Positions 36,032-44,104 of a DNA stretch of 64,000 nt are shown here, piece by piece (position 1 is the stretch's first letter; each line of letters opens with the position of its first letter). The stretch comes from Chlorogloeopsis fritschii PCC 6912. GTDB lineage: Bacteria > Cyanobacteriota > Cyanobacteriia > Cyanobacteriales > Nostocaceae. The stretch is from positions 57,432 to 121,431 of the forward strand of contig NZ_AJLN01000141.1 of NCBI RefSeq assembly GCF_000317285.1, read 5' to 3'. The translations under genes and the position numbers were made by a program. Below the pieces are notes generated by a model. It did no database searches. It was not told where the DNA came from and worked only from the letters and a program-made list of their open reading frames with translations.

Positions 36032-36937
36032 TTAACCGGATTTGGTATCGCTTCCTAAATAGCGTTGCAATAAGCCAATTACAGCTTCTGGCATTTCTAA
36101 ATGTGGCAGCACTCCCGTATCTGCGATCGCATGAAAATCTCGAATTGCAGTTGGATTTAATTTTGCCAGCCGCCTTCCTAGCTTCACATTGGTAAATTGG
36201 GCTTTCTCGCCCCAGAAGATTACTGTAGGTATAGTAAGTTGCTGAATATACAAGCTTAAATCAAAGTAGAGATCACCCCGCAAAAATGCTAATGCCGCAA
36301 ACTTGGCATTTGGCTGTTGGGCAGAGAATAAATAAGCCTCTACCATCTCTGGGGAAACTCGATCAGGCTTGGCAAACAGAAAACTTTGCAAAAAGTTATT
36401 GACTGCTAATTCATTCTCAGCACCGAGGGCATAAATCAAATTATCCAGTAAGGGTGTGTTGATTACCTGGAGGGGAAGCCTGCGCCCCGCACCTTGCCCA
36501 AAGTCATCAAAACCAGAGGGACAAACTAAATACAGGGCTTTGAATAAAAAAGGTTGGGCAACAGCGAGGCGAATCATAAAAGCCGCTGTCAGGGAAGATG
36601 CTACCACCGTTACTGGTGGAGAACAAGTGTGCCTAATAAATTCTGTGATGGTTGTCAAATAATCGCTAATTTGATAGTCTCGCACCGGATGAGCAGAATC
36701 TCCCCAACCAATTAAATCTGGTGCTAAGATGCGGTGTGTGACGGCAAAAGCAGGATAAACTTTTGACCATTCATAAGCAGAAGAACCACCACCAAAGCAG
36801 TGAAGAAAAATGAGCGGTGGTAAATCTTCAGTCTCAGCAATACACCACGGTTCTGTTGTTTGGGTATAGTAAACTATCGACCCAAGTGAGGAGTTGATGA
36901 CTTTATGTCCAAAGCCTGGAGGTTGAAACTGAAGCAT
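36032..36937 (-). CDS. Alpha/beta hydrolase
   Basis: 301 residues. LIFLHCFGGGSSAYEW (oxyanion loop), ILAPDLIGWGDSAHP and a late His in GVLPHLEMPE fit the alpha/beta hydrolase fold. The nucleophile elbow reads VVASSLTAAF in place of G-x-S-x-G, which is unusual but seen in some cyanobacterial members. No signal peptide. Substrate unknown. It is convergent with the hydrolase at 34705. Confidence 0.85.
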   Translation of the reverse strand: MLQFQPPGFGHKVINSSLGSIVYYTQTTEPWCIAETEDLPPLIFLHCFGGGSSAYEWSKVYPAFAVTHRILAPDLIGWGDSAHPVRDYQISDYLTTITEFIRHTCSPPVTVVASSLTAAFMIRLAVAQPFLFKALYLVCPSGFDDFGQGAGRRLPLQVINTPLLDNLIYALGAENELAVNNFLQSFLFAKPDRVSPEMVEAYLFSAQQPNAKFAALAFLRGDLYFDLSLYIQQLTIPTVIFWGEKAQFTNVKLGRRLAKLNPTAIRDFHAIADTGVLPHLEMPEAVIGLLQRYLGSDTKSG

Positions 36938-37125
36938 ATTTTACCAGCCTTGAGTTGTTCAACTTGCCTATAAGTTTAGGGCTGATAATGGAGACTGGGT
37001 ACTGGTTTATAGTTAATTACGATTAATAATTAACACTTAAACTTAAATTACACTAGCACACTTACGCTAACAAACGTTTTATCATCGTGTGGCAAGATTA
37101 ATAAAAACACTTGCACAGCCACACC

Positions 37126-38433
37126 ATGTTAGGAAAGCTACTAGACAGTCGTTACAAAGTTATCCAAGTTCTGAGTGCTGGAGGATTTGGTGAAACTTAT
37201 ATCGCTGAAGACACCCGCCGCCCAGGCAACCCCAAGTGTGTTCTGAAGGTATTGAAGCCCAGCAGTTCCGATCCATATTACCTACAAACTGCTAGGCGCT
37301 TGTTTAATAGTGAAGCAGAAATACTGGAACAATTGGGCAATCACGACCAAATACCCCGTCTTTTGGCTTATTTTGAAGAAAGCGAAGAATTTTGCTTGGT
37401 GCAAGAGTTAATTGTTGGACATCCACTCAGTGCGGAAATGCGAGTTGGGCAACCTTGGGCGGAAAGTCAAGTCATCCAAATGTTACAAGATGTTTTGGGT
37501 GTTTTGGAGTTTGTTCACGGCTACGGTGTGATTCATCGTGATATCAAACCCGATAATTTGATTAGACGCGACTCTGACGGCAAGTTGGTTTTAATTGATT
37601 TTGGTGCGGTTAAACAAATGCGTTCCCAACTAGCTGCATCTCCCAGCCAAATGACTGCGACTGTGGCAATTGGTACTCCTGGTTATATGAGCGCAGAACA
37701 AGCTCAAGGCAAACCACGCCCAAACAGTGATATTTATGCTGTTGGGATGATTGCTATCCAAGCTTTGACGGGAATGTTACCAACTCAATTACAGGAACAT
37801 CCTCAAACTGGAGAAATTATCTGGCCAAATCAAGCCCAGATTTCCCCTAGATTAGCAGCTGTTGTACAGAAGATGATCCGCTATCACTGGCGCGATCGCT
37901 ATCAATCTGCCACAGAAATATTGCAAGATCTCCAGCAATTGCTTTATCCCCTACCAGCAACGCAACCATCTACTCCTGATGTATATACACAATCAACCGC
38001 ACCGCAGTTTGCTAACACCTACTCCCAATCATCGCCATTATCTCCTTCTAGTGCTACAGATAGTTCCCCAAATTCACCTCAAATCACGTCACCAGCTTGG
38101 ATAAACCAAACTCTGTCTGTAGCTAGATTTTTACCTTTTGTTGGTGCGGCAGGATTATTTTTATTTAAAGCAGCTACCTGGATTGTTTTATTAGGTATTG
38201 GTCTTGCAGCTTTTGGAGTTGGCTTATTTTTTCTCCGTTCTTCTTATCCAAGGCTAGCGCGGGATTATGATGCTGTTTTCGCTGTTGTATTTTGCCTTTG
38301 CGGTATCTTGCTTTTATTTCAAGAATATCGGTCTTATGGAAGTCAAGAAATACCAATCAGCCAATTCTTACTAGCAGGAGCAGGTATTTTTTCAGCAGCA
38401 GAATGTATTCGTTTACGCGGAATAAAAAAATAA
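37126..38433 (+). CDS. Serine/threonine protein kinase fused to a Ycf66-like membrane domain
   Basis: 435 residues from ATG 37126. Kinase domain (about 5-275): LSAGGFGETYIAED (P-loop), CVLKVLK (Lys), VIHRDIKPDNLI (catalytic loop), DFGAVK and GTPGYMSAEQ. A Ser/Pro/Thr-rich linker follows, then about 95 C-terminal residues with three hydrophobic segments: GIGLAAFGVGLFFLRSSYP, AVVFCLCGILLLFQEYR and QFLLAGAGIFSAAECIRLRG. This block resembles the Ycf66 N-terminal domain of cyanobacteria and plastids. The next gene encodes a similar domain alone. Confidence 0.88.
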   Translation: MLGKLLDSRYKVIQVLSAGGFGETYIAEDTRRPGNPKCVLKVLKPSSSDPYYLQTARRLFNSEAEILEQLGNHDQIPRLLAYFEESEEFCLVQELIVGHPLSAEMRVGQPWAESQVIQMLQDVLGVLEFVHGYGVIHRDIKPDNLIRRDSDGKLVLIDFGAVKQMRSQLAASPSQMTATVAIGTPGYMSAEQAQGKPRPNSDIYAVGMIAIQALTGMLPTQLQEHPQTGEIIWPNQAQISPRLAAVVQKMIRYHWRDRYQSATEILQDLQQLLYPLPATQPSTPDVYTQSTAPQFANTYSQSSPLSPSSATDSSPNSPQITSPAWINQTLSVARFLPFVGAAGLFLFKAATWIVLLGIGLAAFGVGLFFLRSSYPRLARDYDAVFAVVFCLCGILLLFQEYRSYGSQEIPISQFLLAGAGIFSAAECIRLRGIKK

Positions 38434-38536
38434 ATAAAGGGTCTAGGGACTGGAGGCTAGGGACTAGGTATGAAGATGAAAAACAGAATTGTGAATCTTT
38501 AATTTATACCTCTTATCACACCTTTTTGTATTAGAT

Positions 38537-38803
38537 ATGTTTAACAATCCACTCAATTTAATTGGCGTTATTTTAATCATCGCAGCAATTAGTTTATGCG
38601 CTTTACCTTTTACGCGCCCCCAACTCTTTCGACGTCAAGATATTGTGTTAATCATAGTATTTTTTATCTCCGGTTCAATTTTGCTATTTCAAAATCGGTG
38701 GTATAACAAAGAGTTGACACAATTTAATTTAATACTCCTGGCTATACCTGCTATTTACTACACTTTTGAAAGTCTCCGTTTGCGAAGTAAAAATCTACAA
38801 TAA
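38537..38803 (+). CDS. Small Ycf66-like membrane protein
   Basis: 88 residues with three hydrophobic segments: LIGVILIIAAISLCALPF, VLIIVFFISGSILLFQN and LILLAIPAIYYTFESLRLRS. Segment order, the ILLFQ motif and the ESLRLR end parallel the C-terminus of the preceding kinase, so it is a stand-alone, diverged version of the same domain. It lies 103 bases downstream in the same direction. Function unknown. Confidence 0.72.
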   Translation: MFNNPLNLIGVILIIAAISLCALPFTRPQLFRRQDIVLIIVFFISGSILLFQNRWYNKELTQFNLILLAIPAIYYTFESLRLRSKNLQ

Positions 38804-38831
38804 AAGGGGACAGGGAACGGGGAGCAGGGAA
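38803..38831. repeat. GGGGACAGGGAACGGGGAGCAGGGA repeat tract
   Basis: Purine-rich heptamer-like units between two genes, of the same type as those at 7664, 26704 and inside the P-type ATPase gene. Confidence 0.65.
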
Positions 38832-38841
38832 AAATACAATT

Positions 38842-40326
38842 ATGACTGACAAAAATCGCTCACAATGGGACTTAGGTAGATTTATCCAAACTCTTACCTA
38901 CTTTGAGGTTATACCTTTCCTCAACTGGATACAAGAGTTATTTCAAGGCAGTGCCAAGAATAATCAAGACAAACCAGATGGAGCAAAACAAGTGGGTGTA
39001 ATACTAGTAGCAGGTGCAACGGGTGGTGTCGGTAAGCGCGTCGTGCGGCGATTAGTTGAACGAGGTTATAGAGTGCGATCGCTTGTCCGTGATATTGACA
39101 AGGCACGCTCAATACTTGGCGATAATGTTGATTTAGTAGTTGGAGATATCACTAAGCCAGAAACTTTGACACCCCTAGTAATGGCTAACATCCAAGCTGT
39201 AGTTTGTTGTACGGCAGTACGGGTACAACCCGTAGAAGGAGATACGCCTGAACGGGCTAAATACTATCAAGGCGTCAAATTTTACCAACCAGAAATAGTG
39301 GGCGACACCCCAGAAAATGTGGAATATCAAGGTGTGAAAAATTTGGTAGAAGCGGCAGCAAAATATTTGCCAAAAACAGGCGAAAAAGTATTATTTGATT
39401 TTACTAATCCATCTACAGAAATAAAAAATATTTGGGGTGCAGTTGATGATGTTGTCATGGGTGGTGTGAGCGAAAGTAATATTCAATTGGTAGAAGGAAC
39501 AGCTTTATTTGCTGGCAATGTTTCTACTGCCAACTCTGGAGGATTTGCTTCTGTAAGAACTAAAAATTTCTCTCCACCCTTTAATTTATCTGGTTACAAA
39601 GGTATAGAATTGCGTCTGAAAGGAGATGGACAGCGCTATAAATTCTTTCTGCGTACTGATGAAAGATGGGATGGTGTTGGCTACAGCTATTCTTTCGACA
39701 CCGAAGCAAATACCTGGATGGATATTCGTATTCCCTTTGCTGATTTGATTCCTGTCTTTCGGGCTAAAACTTTAAAAGATTGTCCACCAATTGATGCTAG
39801 TAAAATTTCCTCCTTTCAATTAATGTTGAGCAAGTTTGAATACGATGGAGCATTAAATCCAAAGTTTTCACCTGGTGGTTTTACCCTGCAAATAGAATCA
39901 ATTAAAGCCTATGGAGGCACATCTGTACCTCAATTTATCCTTGTCAGTTCCGCAGGTGTTACTCGCCCTGGACGTGTGGGAATTAATTTAGATGAAGAAC
40001 CACCAGCTGTGAGATTAAATGACCAATTAGGAGGAATTCTAACATGGAAATTAAAGGGCGAAGATAGTTTAAGAGCAAGTGGCATTCCCTATACAATTAT
40101 CAGACCGTGTGCATTAACTGAGGAATCAGGAGGCAAAGAGTTAACCTTTGAGCAAGGCGATAATATCAGAGGAAAAATCAGTCGTGAGGATGTGGCAGAA
40201 ATCTGCGTGCAAGTGTTAAAAGAACCACAAGCGCGTAACGTTACTTTGGAAGTGAAAGAGGGAGAAAATAACGCTAATTCTATCGATTGGCAGAGGTTGT
40301 TTGCAAATTTGCAACCTGATAATTAG
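38842..40326 (+). CDS. SDR/CIA30 protein, HCF173-like
   Basis: 494 residues. An atypical SDR Rossmann fold begins with LVAGATGGVGKRVVRRLVER (about residues 55-74), is interrupted by a CIA30 domain (about 185-360, with AVDDVVMGGVSESN and GFASVRTKNF) and resumes with ILVSSAGVTRPGR and IPYTIIRPCALTEE. This split arrangement is that of plant HCF173, a psbA mRNA translation factor of chloroplasts, and its cyanobacterial relatives. A role in photosystem II subunit translation or assembly is therefore inferred. It is followed by a strong terminator. Confidence 0.86.
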   Translation: MTDKNRSQWDLGRFIQTLTYFEVIPFLNWIQELFQGSAKNNQDKPDGAKQVGVILVAGATGGVGKRVVRRLVERGYRVRSLVRDIDKARSILGDNVDLVVGDITKPETLTPLVMANIQAVVCCTAVRVQPVEGDTPERAKYYQGVKFYQPEIVGDTPENVEYQGVKNLVEAAAKYLPKTGEKVLFDFTNPSTEIKNIWGAVDDVVMGGVSESNIQLVEGTALFAGNVSTANSGGFASVRTKNFSPPFNLSGYKGIELRLKGDGQRYKFFLRTDERWDGVGYSYSFDTEANTWMDIRIPFADLIPVFRAKTLKDCPPIDASKISSFQLMLSKFEYDGALNPKFSPGGFTLQIESIKAYGGTSVPQFILVSSAGVTRPGRVGINLDEEPPAVRLNDQLGGILTWKLKGEDSLRASGIPYTIIRPCALTEESGGKELTFEQGDNIRGKISREDVAEICVQVLKEPQARNVTLEVKEGENNANSIDWQRLFANLQPDN

Positions 40327-40331
40327 ATTGA

Positions 40332-40384
40332 GGGTGGAATACACAGTTATTTGCTCAAGTGTGCCATTCCACCCCAGGGTTTTT
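40332..40384 (+). terminator. Intrinsic terminator after the SDR/CIA30 gene
   Basis: GGGTGGAAT (40332-40340) pairs with ATTCCACCC (40366-40374), with further CACA/TGTG pairing inside, and a run of five T at 40380-40384. Confidence 0.8.
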
Positions 40385-40396
40385 CCAGAATTTAAG

Positions 40397-40435
40397 AATA
40401 ATGAGTTAGGAATTCAATCTTCTTAACTCATTATT
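40397..40435 (+). promoter_or_regulatory. Perfect 12-bp hairpin directly before the ribosome-binding site
   Basis: AATAATGAGTTA (40397-40408) and TAACTCATTATT (40424-40435) form a perfect stem with a 15-base loop. The GGAG ribosome-binding site starts at 40436, immediately after it, and the ATG is at 40446. The position suggests control of translation or mRNA stability; not proven. Confidence 0.55.
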
Positions 40436-40445
40436 GGAGTTAGTA

Positions 40446-40799
40446 ATGAGAAAAATAGGGGCATTAATATTTGTCGGCGTGTTGACAGCAATAATTATCT
40501 GGGGGAGTTTATTGTCGCACCCTGCCGCATCACAGCAAGTGGAATCTCGCCTTAGTAATTTGGAAGCAGACTTTCGTCGTTTAGAGGCACAAGTAAATCA
40601 GTTGCAATCTCAGCGAGGGCAACCCCGTGCTCCCTCTCCAACCACAACATTAACTCCACGCCAGACACAGCCTTCTAGGCGAAATCTTTCCCAACAAGAA
40701 CGAGACAAAATGTTTGATAGACTGGCAACTTTAGTAGTGGAATTGAAGCAACAAGTTAACACATTAGAGGAGCGAGTAGCTAAGTTAGAGTCGCGTTAA
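40446..40799 (+). CDS. Exported coiled-coil hypothetical protein
   Basis: 117 residues from ATG 40446 (GGAG six bases upstream). MRKIGALIFVGVLTAIIIWG is a signal or anchor helix. It is followed by the heptad-like QQVESRLSNLEADFRRLEAQ and, after a Pro/Thr-rich linker, LKQQVNTLEERVAKLESR, so two short coiled coils. Its stop overlaps the stop of the convergent antiporter gene by 4 bases. Confidence 0.72.
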   Translation: MRKIGALIFVGVLTAIIIWGSLLSHPAASQQVESRLSNLEADFRRLEAQVNQLQSQRGQPRAPSPTTTLTPRQTQPSRRNLSQQERDKMFDRLATLVVELKQQVNTLEERVAKLESR

Positions 40800-41794
40800 C
40801 TGCGATAAATAATATACATCCCGCTAATATACAGCAAAATTAGTGCCAACCCATCCCAAGTAATGTACAATCTTGACGGGCGGGCAGCACGGTAAATTAA
40901 CCCAACAATTGCCACAGAAGTCATCATCATCGCGACAACAGCAGTAAAAATATGCACAGAACTGACATTCGACCATAAATTTCCTCGGAAGTATGCCAAA
41001 TCGTAGACGCCCAAAATTGCCATATTAAAAATATTTGAGCCAAAAACATTAGAAACTGCTAGATCTACAGCATTAAGTCGAATCGCTGCCAATCCGGCGA
41101 CGACTTCTGGTAATGAAGTTGTTGCTGCCAGTAATAATGCTCCAATAAAACTTTGTCCCAATCCCGTAACTGTGGCAACGCGATCGCCCAATGATGCCAG
41201 CCACACTCCCAATACCACAATTGCCACTGAAAGAGTAGCAAAAATCAAAAATGCCTGCTGGCGCTTAATGTGTTCGTATTGAACTACTTCTCGTTCCAGT
41301 ACTTCTGTGCGGCGTCGCAATTCAAATCGGGCGATAATTCTTGCACTGACTAGATATAGCACGATTAGCACAATACTCGGACTACCAACCCAACCAAAAA
41401 TCAAATTGTTGTTGCTTTGAGCTAGTAAGATTCCGGCTGCTGCAACACCTAGTAGTATAGATCCCAAACCTGCGGCTAAGGCATGGCTGATCTGTGCCCG
41501 TTGCAACAATGGACTCGGCCCGGTAAAAATATCTAACAGTGCCAAAATAAACAAGTTAAACAAACAACTGCCAAAGATACCGCCCGCTGCTAAATCCGGA
41601 GCATTAAATACAACGACAGCGCTGATCCCAACTGCCAACTCTGGCAAGGAAGTTGCACCAGCCAGCAAAATTGCGCCTACCCAACTACGCCCTAAACCCG
41701 TCTTTTCAGCAAGAATATCGGCACTCTGCGAAAGCCAAGTACCCACAAAAATCACTAAAATAACGCAGACAACAATCTGAATTACAAGCAGCAT
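40796..41794 (-). CDS. CaCA-family cation antiporter
   Basis: 332 residues with about ten membrane helices and two alpha motifs: LLAGATSLPELAVGISAVV then GGIFGSCLFNLF, and LLAATTSLPEVVAGLAAIRL then NVFGSNIFNMAI. It is a canonical bacterial YrbG-like CaCA exchanger, likely a Ca2+/cation antiporter. It is a paralogue of the protein at 31500, which lacks the GSN in its first repeat. Confidence 0.9.
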   Translation of the reverse strand: MLLVIQIVVCVILVIFVGTWLSQSADILAEKTGLGRSWVGAILLAGATSLPELAVGISAVVVFNAPDLAAGGIFGSCLFNLFILALLDIFTGPSPLLQRAQISHALAAGLGSILLGVAAAGILLAQSNNNLIFGWVGSPSIVLIVLYLVSARIIARFELRRRTEVLEREVVQYEHIKRQQAFLIFATLSVAIVVLGVWLASLGDRVATVTGLGQSFIGALLLAATTSLPEVVAGLAAIRLNAVDLAVSNVFGSNIFNMAILGVYDLAYFRGNLWSNVSSVHIFTAVVAMMMTSVAIVGLIYRAARPSRLYITWDGLALILLYISGMYIIYRS

Positions 41795-41950
41795 ATTTTC
41801 CGTCGTTATTATTTAAATTCTGACAATTATTTAGCAGAAGTGAGACTAGAATTTAGCGATTTTTCTTGAAAAGAAGTATACAGATGTATAAAAATGGACT
41901 GCAAAGAACTTGAGCAATGTTCTCTAATTTTCCTCTTAAGTAGGTGGACA

Positions 41951-42003
41951 TAATTAAATGTAAAATGTCATCTTCTAAACAGCAGACGGAACCAGTATTT
42001 TAC
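41951..42003. repeat. TAATTAAATGTAAAATG repeat, copy 1
   Basis: TAATTAAATGTAAAATG followed by diverged bases, AGCAGACGGAA and an inverted TATTTTAC. The same order of words occurs at 56188-56241, so it is a small MITE-like stem-loop repeat. Confidence 0.65.
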
Positions 42004-42047
42004 CTACCTACTTCTATCCGCTACGCGTCTACTGCCTCCTCTACCTT

Positions 42048-42407
42048 CTACTTAGTTCTAAATTCTTCTTGAAACAGTTCTAACAAACCAACTGTGCCCA
42101 CAAAAAAAGTATAAATGCCATATTGTACGGGCATCTTTTTTCTGGAAGGTGCAAAAAAAGCTGCTATGATTGCCTCAAGAAAATGGATAGTAACGGCAAA
42201 ACGCTCTATCCAAAAAATGGGATTCAGGCTGCTTGGTAGTTTGCTATTGGTAATTAAGATATAAATATTCCCAAGTTCCAACCCTATAGCACTTGCAATG
42301 AGAAATATAGATATAACTTTTATCAAAGTAGAAAAATTTTGCTTGATAAACTTTAGGTTCAATCCAGTATTAGCAGAACTCAATTGAGTAGGTTGTAATT
42401 TCGACAT
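42048..42407 (-). CDS. Small membrane protein of unknown function
   Basis: 119 residues from ATG 42407 (a GTG four codons upstream is also open). Three to four hydrophobic segments: VISIFLIASAIGLELGNIYI, FAVTIHFLEAIIAAFFA and YGIYTFFVGTVGLLELF. No motif recognised. It is transcribed just after the gene at 42432, with a 24-base gap, so the two may form an operon. Confidence 0.6.
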   Translation of the reverse strand: MSKLQPTQLSSANTGLNLKFIKQNFSTLIKVISIFLIASAIGLELGNIYILITNSKLPSSLNPIFWIERFAVTIHFLEAIIAAFFAPSRKKMPVQYGIYTFFVGTVGLLELFQEEFRTK

Positions 42408-42431
42408 TGCTATTACCAAGAGAAATGTTTT

Positions 42432-42767
42432 TCACACCCCTTTAATTATCATCTCAACTACCTGTTTGTACATTCTCATTGCCATGCCATATGCTTTTGC
42501 TGCTTTTGCGTGCGCCTCTACAGCTTTTGAGTATATCATGGTTGAGTTTTGAGCATATATTAATAGCTGGGAATACATTAGCGATTCCTGGGCGTATTGC
42601 TGTATAATTTGACTATATTCTTCAATAAAAGAACCATATTCTTGTATTGTTTGATTTTCGTGTTTTTGCAGAGATTTTCCACAAGTAAATACTAAATCAC
42701 CGTGCTTCTGTGCTAACAATGAGTGCTGAATAGACTGTTGGATACTCTGGTTTGAAATTTTATGCAC
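42432..42767 (-). CDS. Small helical hypothetical protein rich in Gln, Tyr and Ser
   Basis: 111 residues, unrecognised. Almost entirely predicted helix with a recurring pattern of Tyr/Ala every 7-8 residues (EYGSFIEEYSQIIQQYAQES, AVEAHAKAAKAYGMAMRMYK). It may form a coiled bundle. No signal peptide. Confidence 0.55.
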   Translation of the reverse strand: MHKISNQSIQQSIQHSLLAQKHGDLVFTCGKSLQKHENQTIQEYGSFIEEYSQIIQQYAQESLMYSQLLIYAQNSTMIYSKAVEAHAKAAKAYGMAMRMYKQVVEMIIKGV

Positions 42768-42959
42768 TGTTTTTTGATTAATAGATGGTTACTTAATACG
42801 GTAATCTTTTCATGATCTATCAACATCTGTTCGAGGTAATAATTGAATATTACGCCTGTATATAAATATAACTACTTTTCTTTAAGTTCCTGCTCAGTTA
42901 AAAATTCTTCTATCATAAATTTCTTTTCCGACGAAAGCTTGTAACGGGATGAAGTTGCT

Positions 42960-43766
42960 GTGTCAATAACTCAGAATTTGATGGGGAAGCTTTTGTTAAA
43001 GTCGATTGTTCGCCTCTTGATTGGAGAGGACAGACTGCTATTCTACGAAACTATTGATTGGCAGCACCAGAGCGATCGCTTCCGAAAACCAGAGCTAGTT
43101 TATCCACACTACTACAGCAGTCAGAATTTTCACGGTATTGAAAACGGCTACCTAAATAGGGTTGCAGCTATAACCTACGATCCAGTAGCAGCATTTGCTT
43201 CACCACCAAATGAAGCTTGGATTCGCCAGCAGTTAATTGCAGCAATTGAGTGTCAGCCCACTAAGATTCTCGATCTCGGTTGCGGTACAGGTTCGACAAC
43301 ATTAATGTTAAAGCAAGCTTTTCCCCAAGCAGTAGCGATCGGATTGGACTTGTCCCCCTATATGCTAGTCGTAGCAGATTACAAAGCACGGCAAGCAGGG
43401 CTAAATATCCAGTGGCAGCATGGGCTAGCCGAGAATACTGGTTTAGAAGAAGTTGCTTTTGATTTAGTGACAGTTTCCTTTTTGTTGCACGAAACACCAC
43501 CCAAAATTTCCCAATTAATTCTGCGAGAATGCTTCCGTCTCATTAAACCAGGAGGACAAGTAATAGTTCTAGATGGGAATCAAAAAAGGCTTCGTCATGC
43601 TAACTGGCTGATCAAAATCTTCAAAGAACCTTATTCAAAAGCCTATGCCGCAGAAAGTGTAGATGAGTGGATGAGGGCGGCTGGATTTGTAAGCGTGCAA
43701 ACAGAATATGTTGGCTGGATCGATCAACTGACACGGGGTACGAAAGCGATCGCTGTGAAAGCCTAA
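42960..43766 (+). CDS. Class I SAM-dependent methyltransferase
   Basis: 268 residues from GTG 42960; ATG 42981 is an alternative. SAM-binding motif I is KILDLGCGTGSTTLMLKQAF (about residues 101-120), followed by IGLDLSPYMLVVA, VTVSFLLHETPP and LIKPGGQVIVLDG. The fold resembles UbiE/Erg6-type small-molecule or lipid methyltransferases. It stands just before the exporter genes and points the same way as devB. Substrate unknown. Confidence 0.87.
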   Translation: MSITQNLMGKLLLKSIVRLLIGEDRLLFYETIDWQHQSDRFRKPELVYPHYYSSQNFHGIENGYLNRVAAITYDPVAAFASPPNEAWIRQQLIAAIECQPTKILDLGCGTGSTTLMLKQAFPQAVAIGLDLSPYMLVVADYKARQAGLNIQWQHGLAENTGLEEVAFDLVTVSFLLHETPPKISQLILRECFRLIKPGGQVIVLDGNQKRLRHANWLIKIFKEPYSKAYAAESVDEWMRAAGFVSVQTEYVGWIDQLTRGTKAIAVKA

Positions 43767-44104
43767 TAAAAACTATCCACTTGCCTTCCAGCCTCAGTAA
43801 CCAAATATTTCTCCATTGCTATACAAAGGCGATGTATAAGGTATTTTCTTTTTTGGGAATACTAATAAAAAAGGTTGCACGTCATGTCTGATATTTACTC
43901 AAGTTAAAAATTGTATGAGGCAAGTTCAGGATTTTAACTGGAAATTTCTGATGAAAACGATGTAAGAGGATGTTCAAGAAGTATTAAATATTTCTTCCTA
44001 GCAGTTTAATTATTAAAAAAAATTAAAATATTCGCTCTTTTACAAATAGCATCGCGTTCTCTAAAATCAACATTTTGTAATCAAATATTTAATTAGTAAA
44101 GATA
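43767..44104. other. 338-base intergenic region before devB
   Basis: AT-rich, no coding frame of note. In heterocystous strains devBCA promoters have NtcA sites; I looked for GTA-N8-TAC and saw no clear match. Confidence 0.5.

Noticed and set aside
38434..38536. CTAGGGACT direct repeats after the kinase gene as a regulatory site
   Set aside because: Short degenerate purine repeats of this kind are scattered between cyanobacterial genes; no specific role can be supported.
43767..44104. NtcA binding site upstream of devB
   Set aside because: No convincing GTA-N8-TAC with a spaced -10 box was found by eye.
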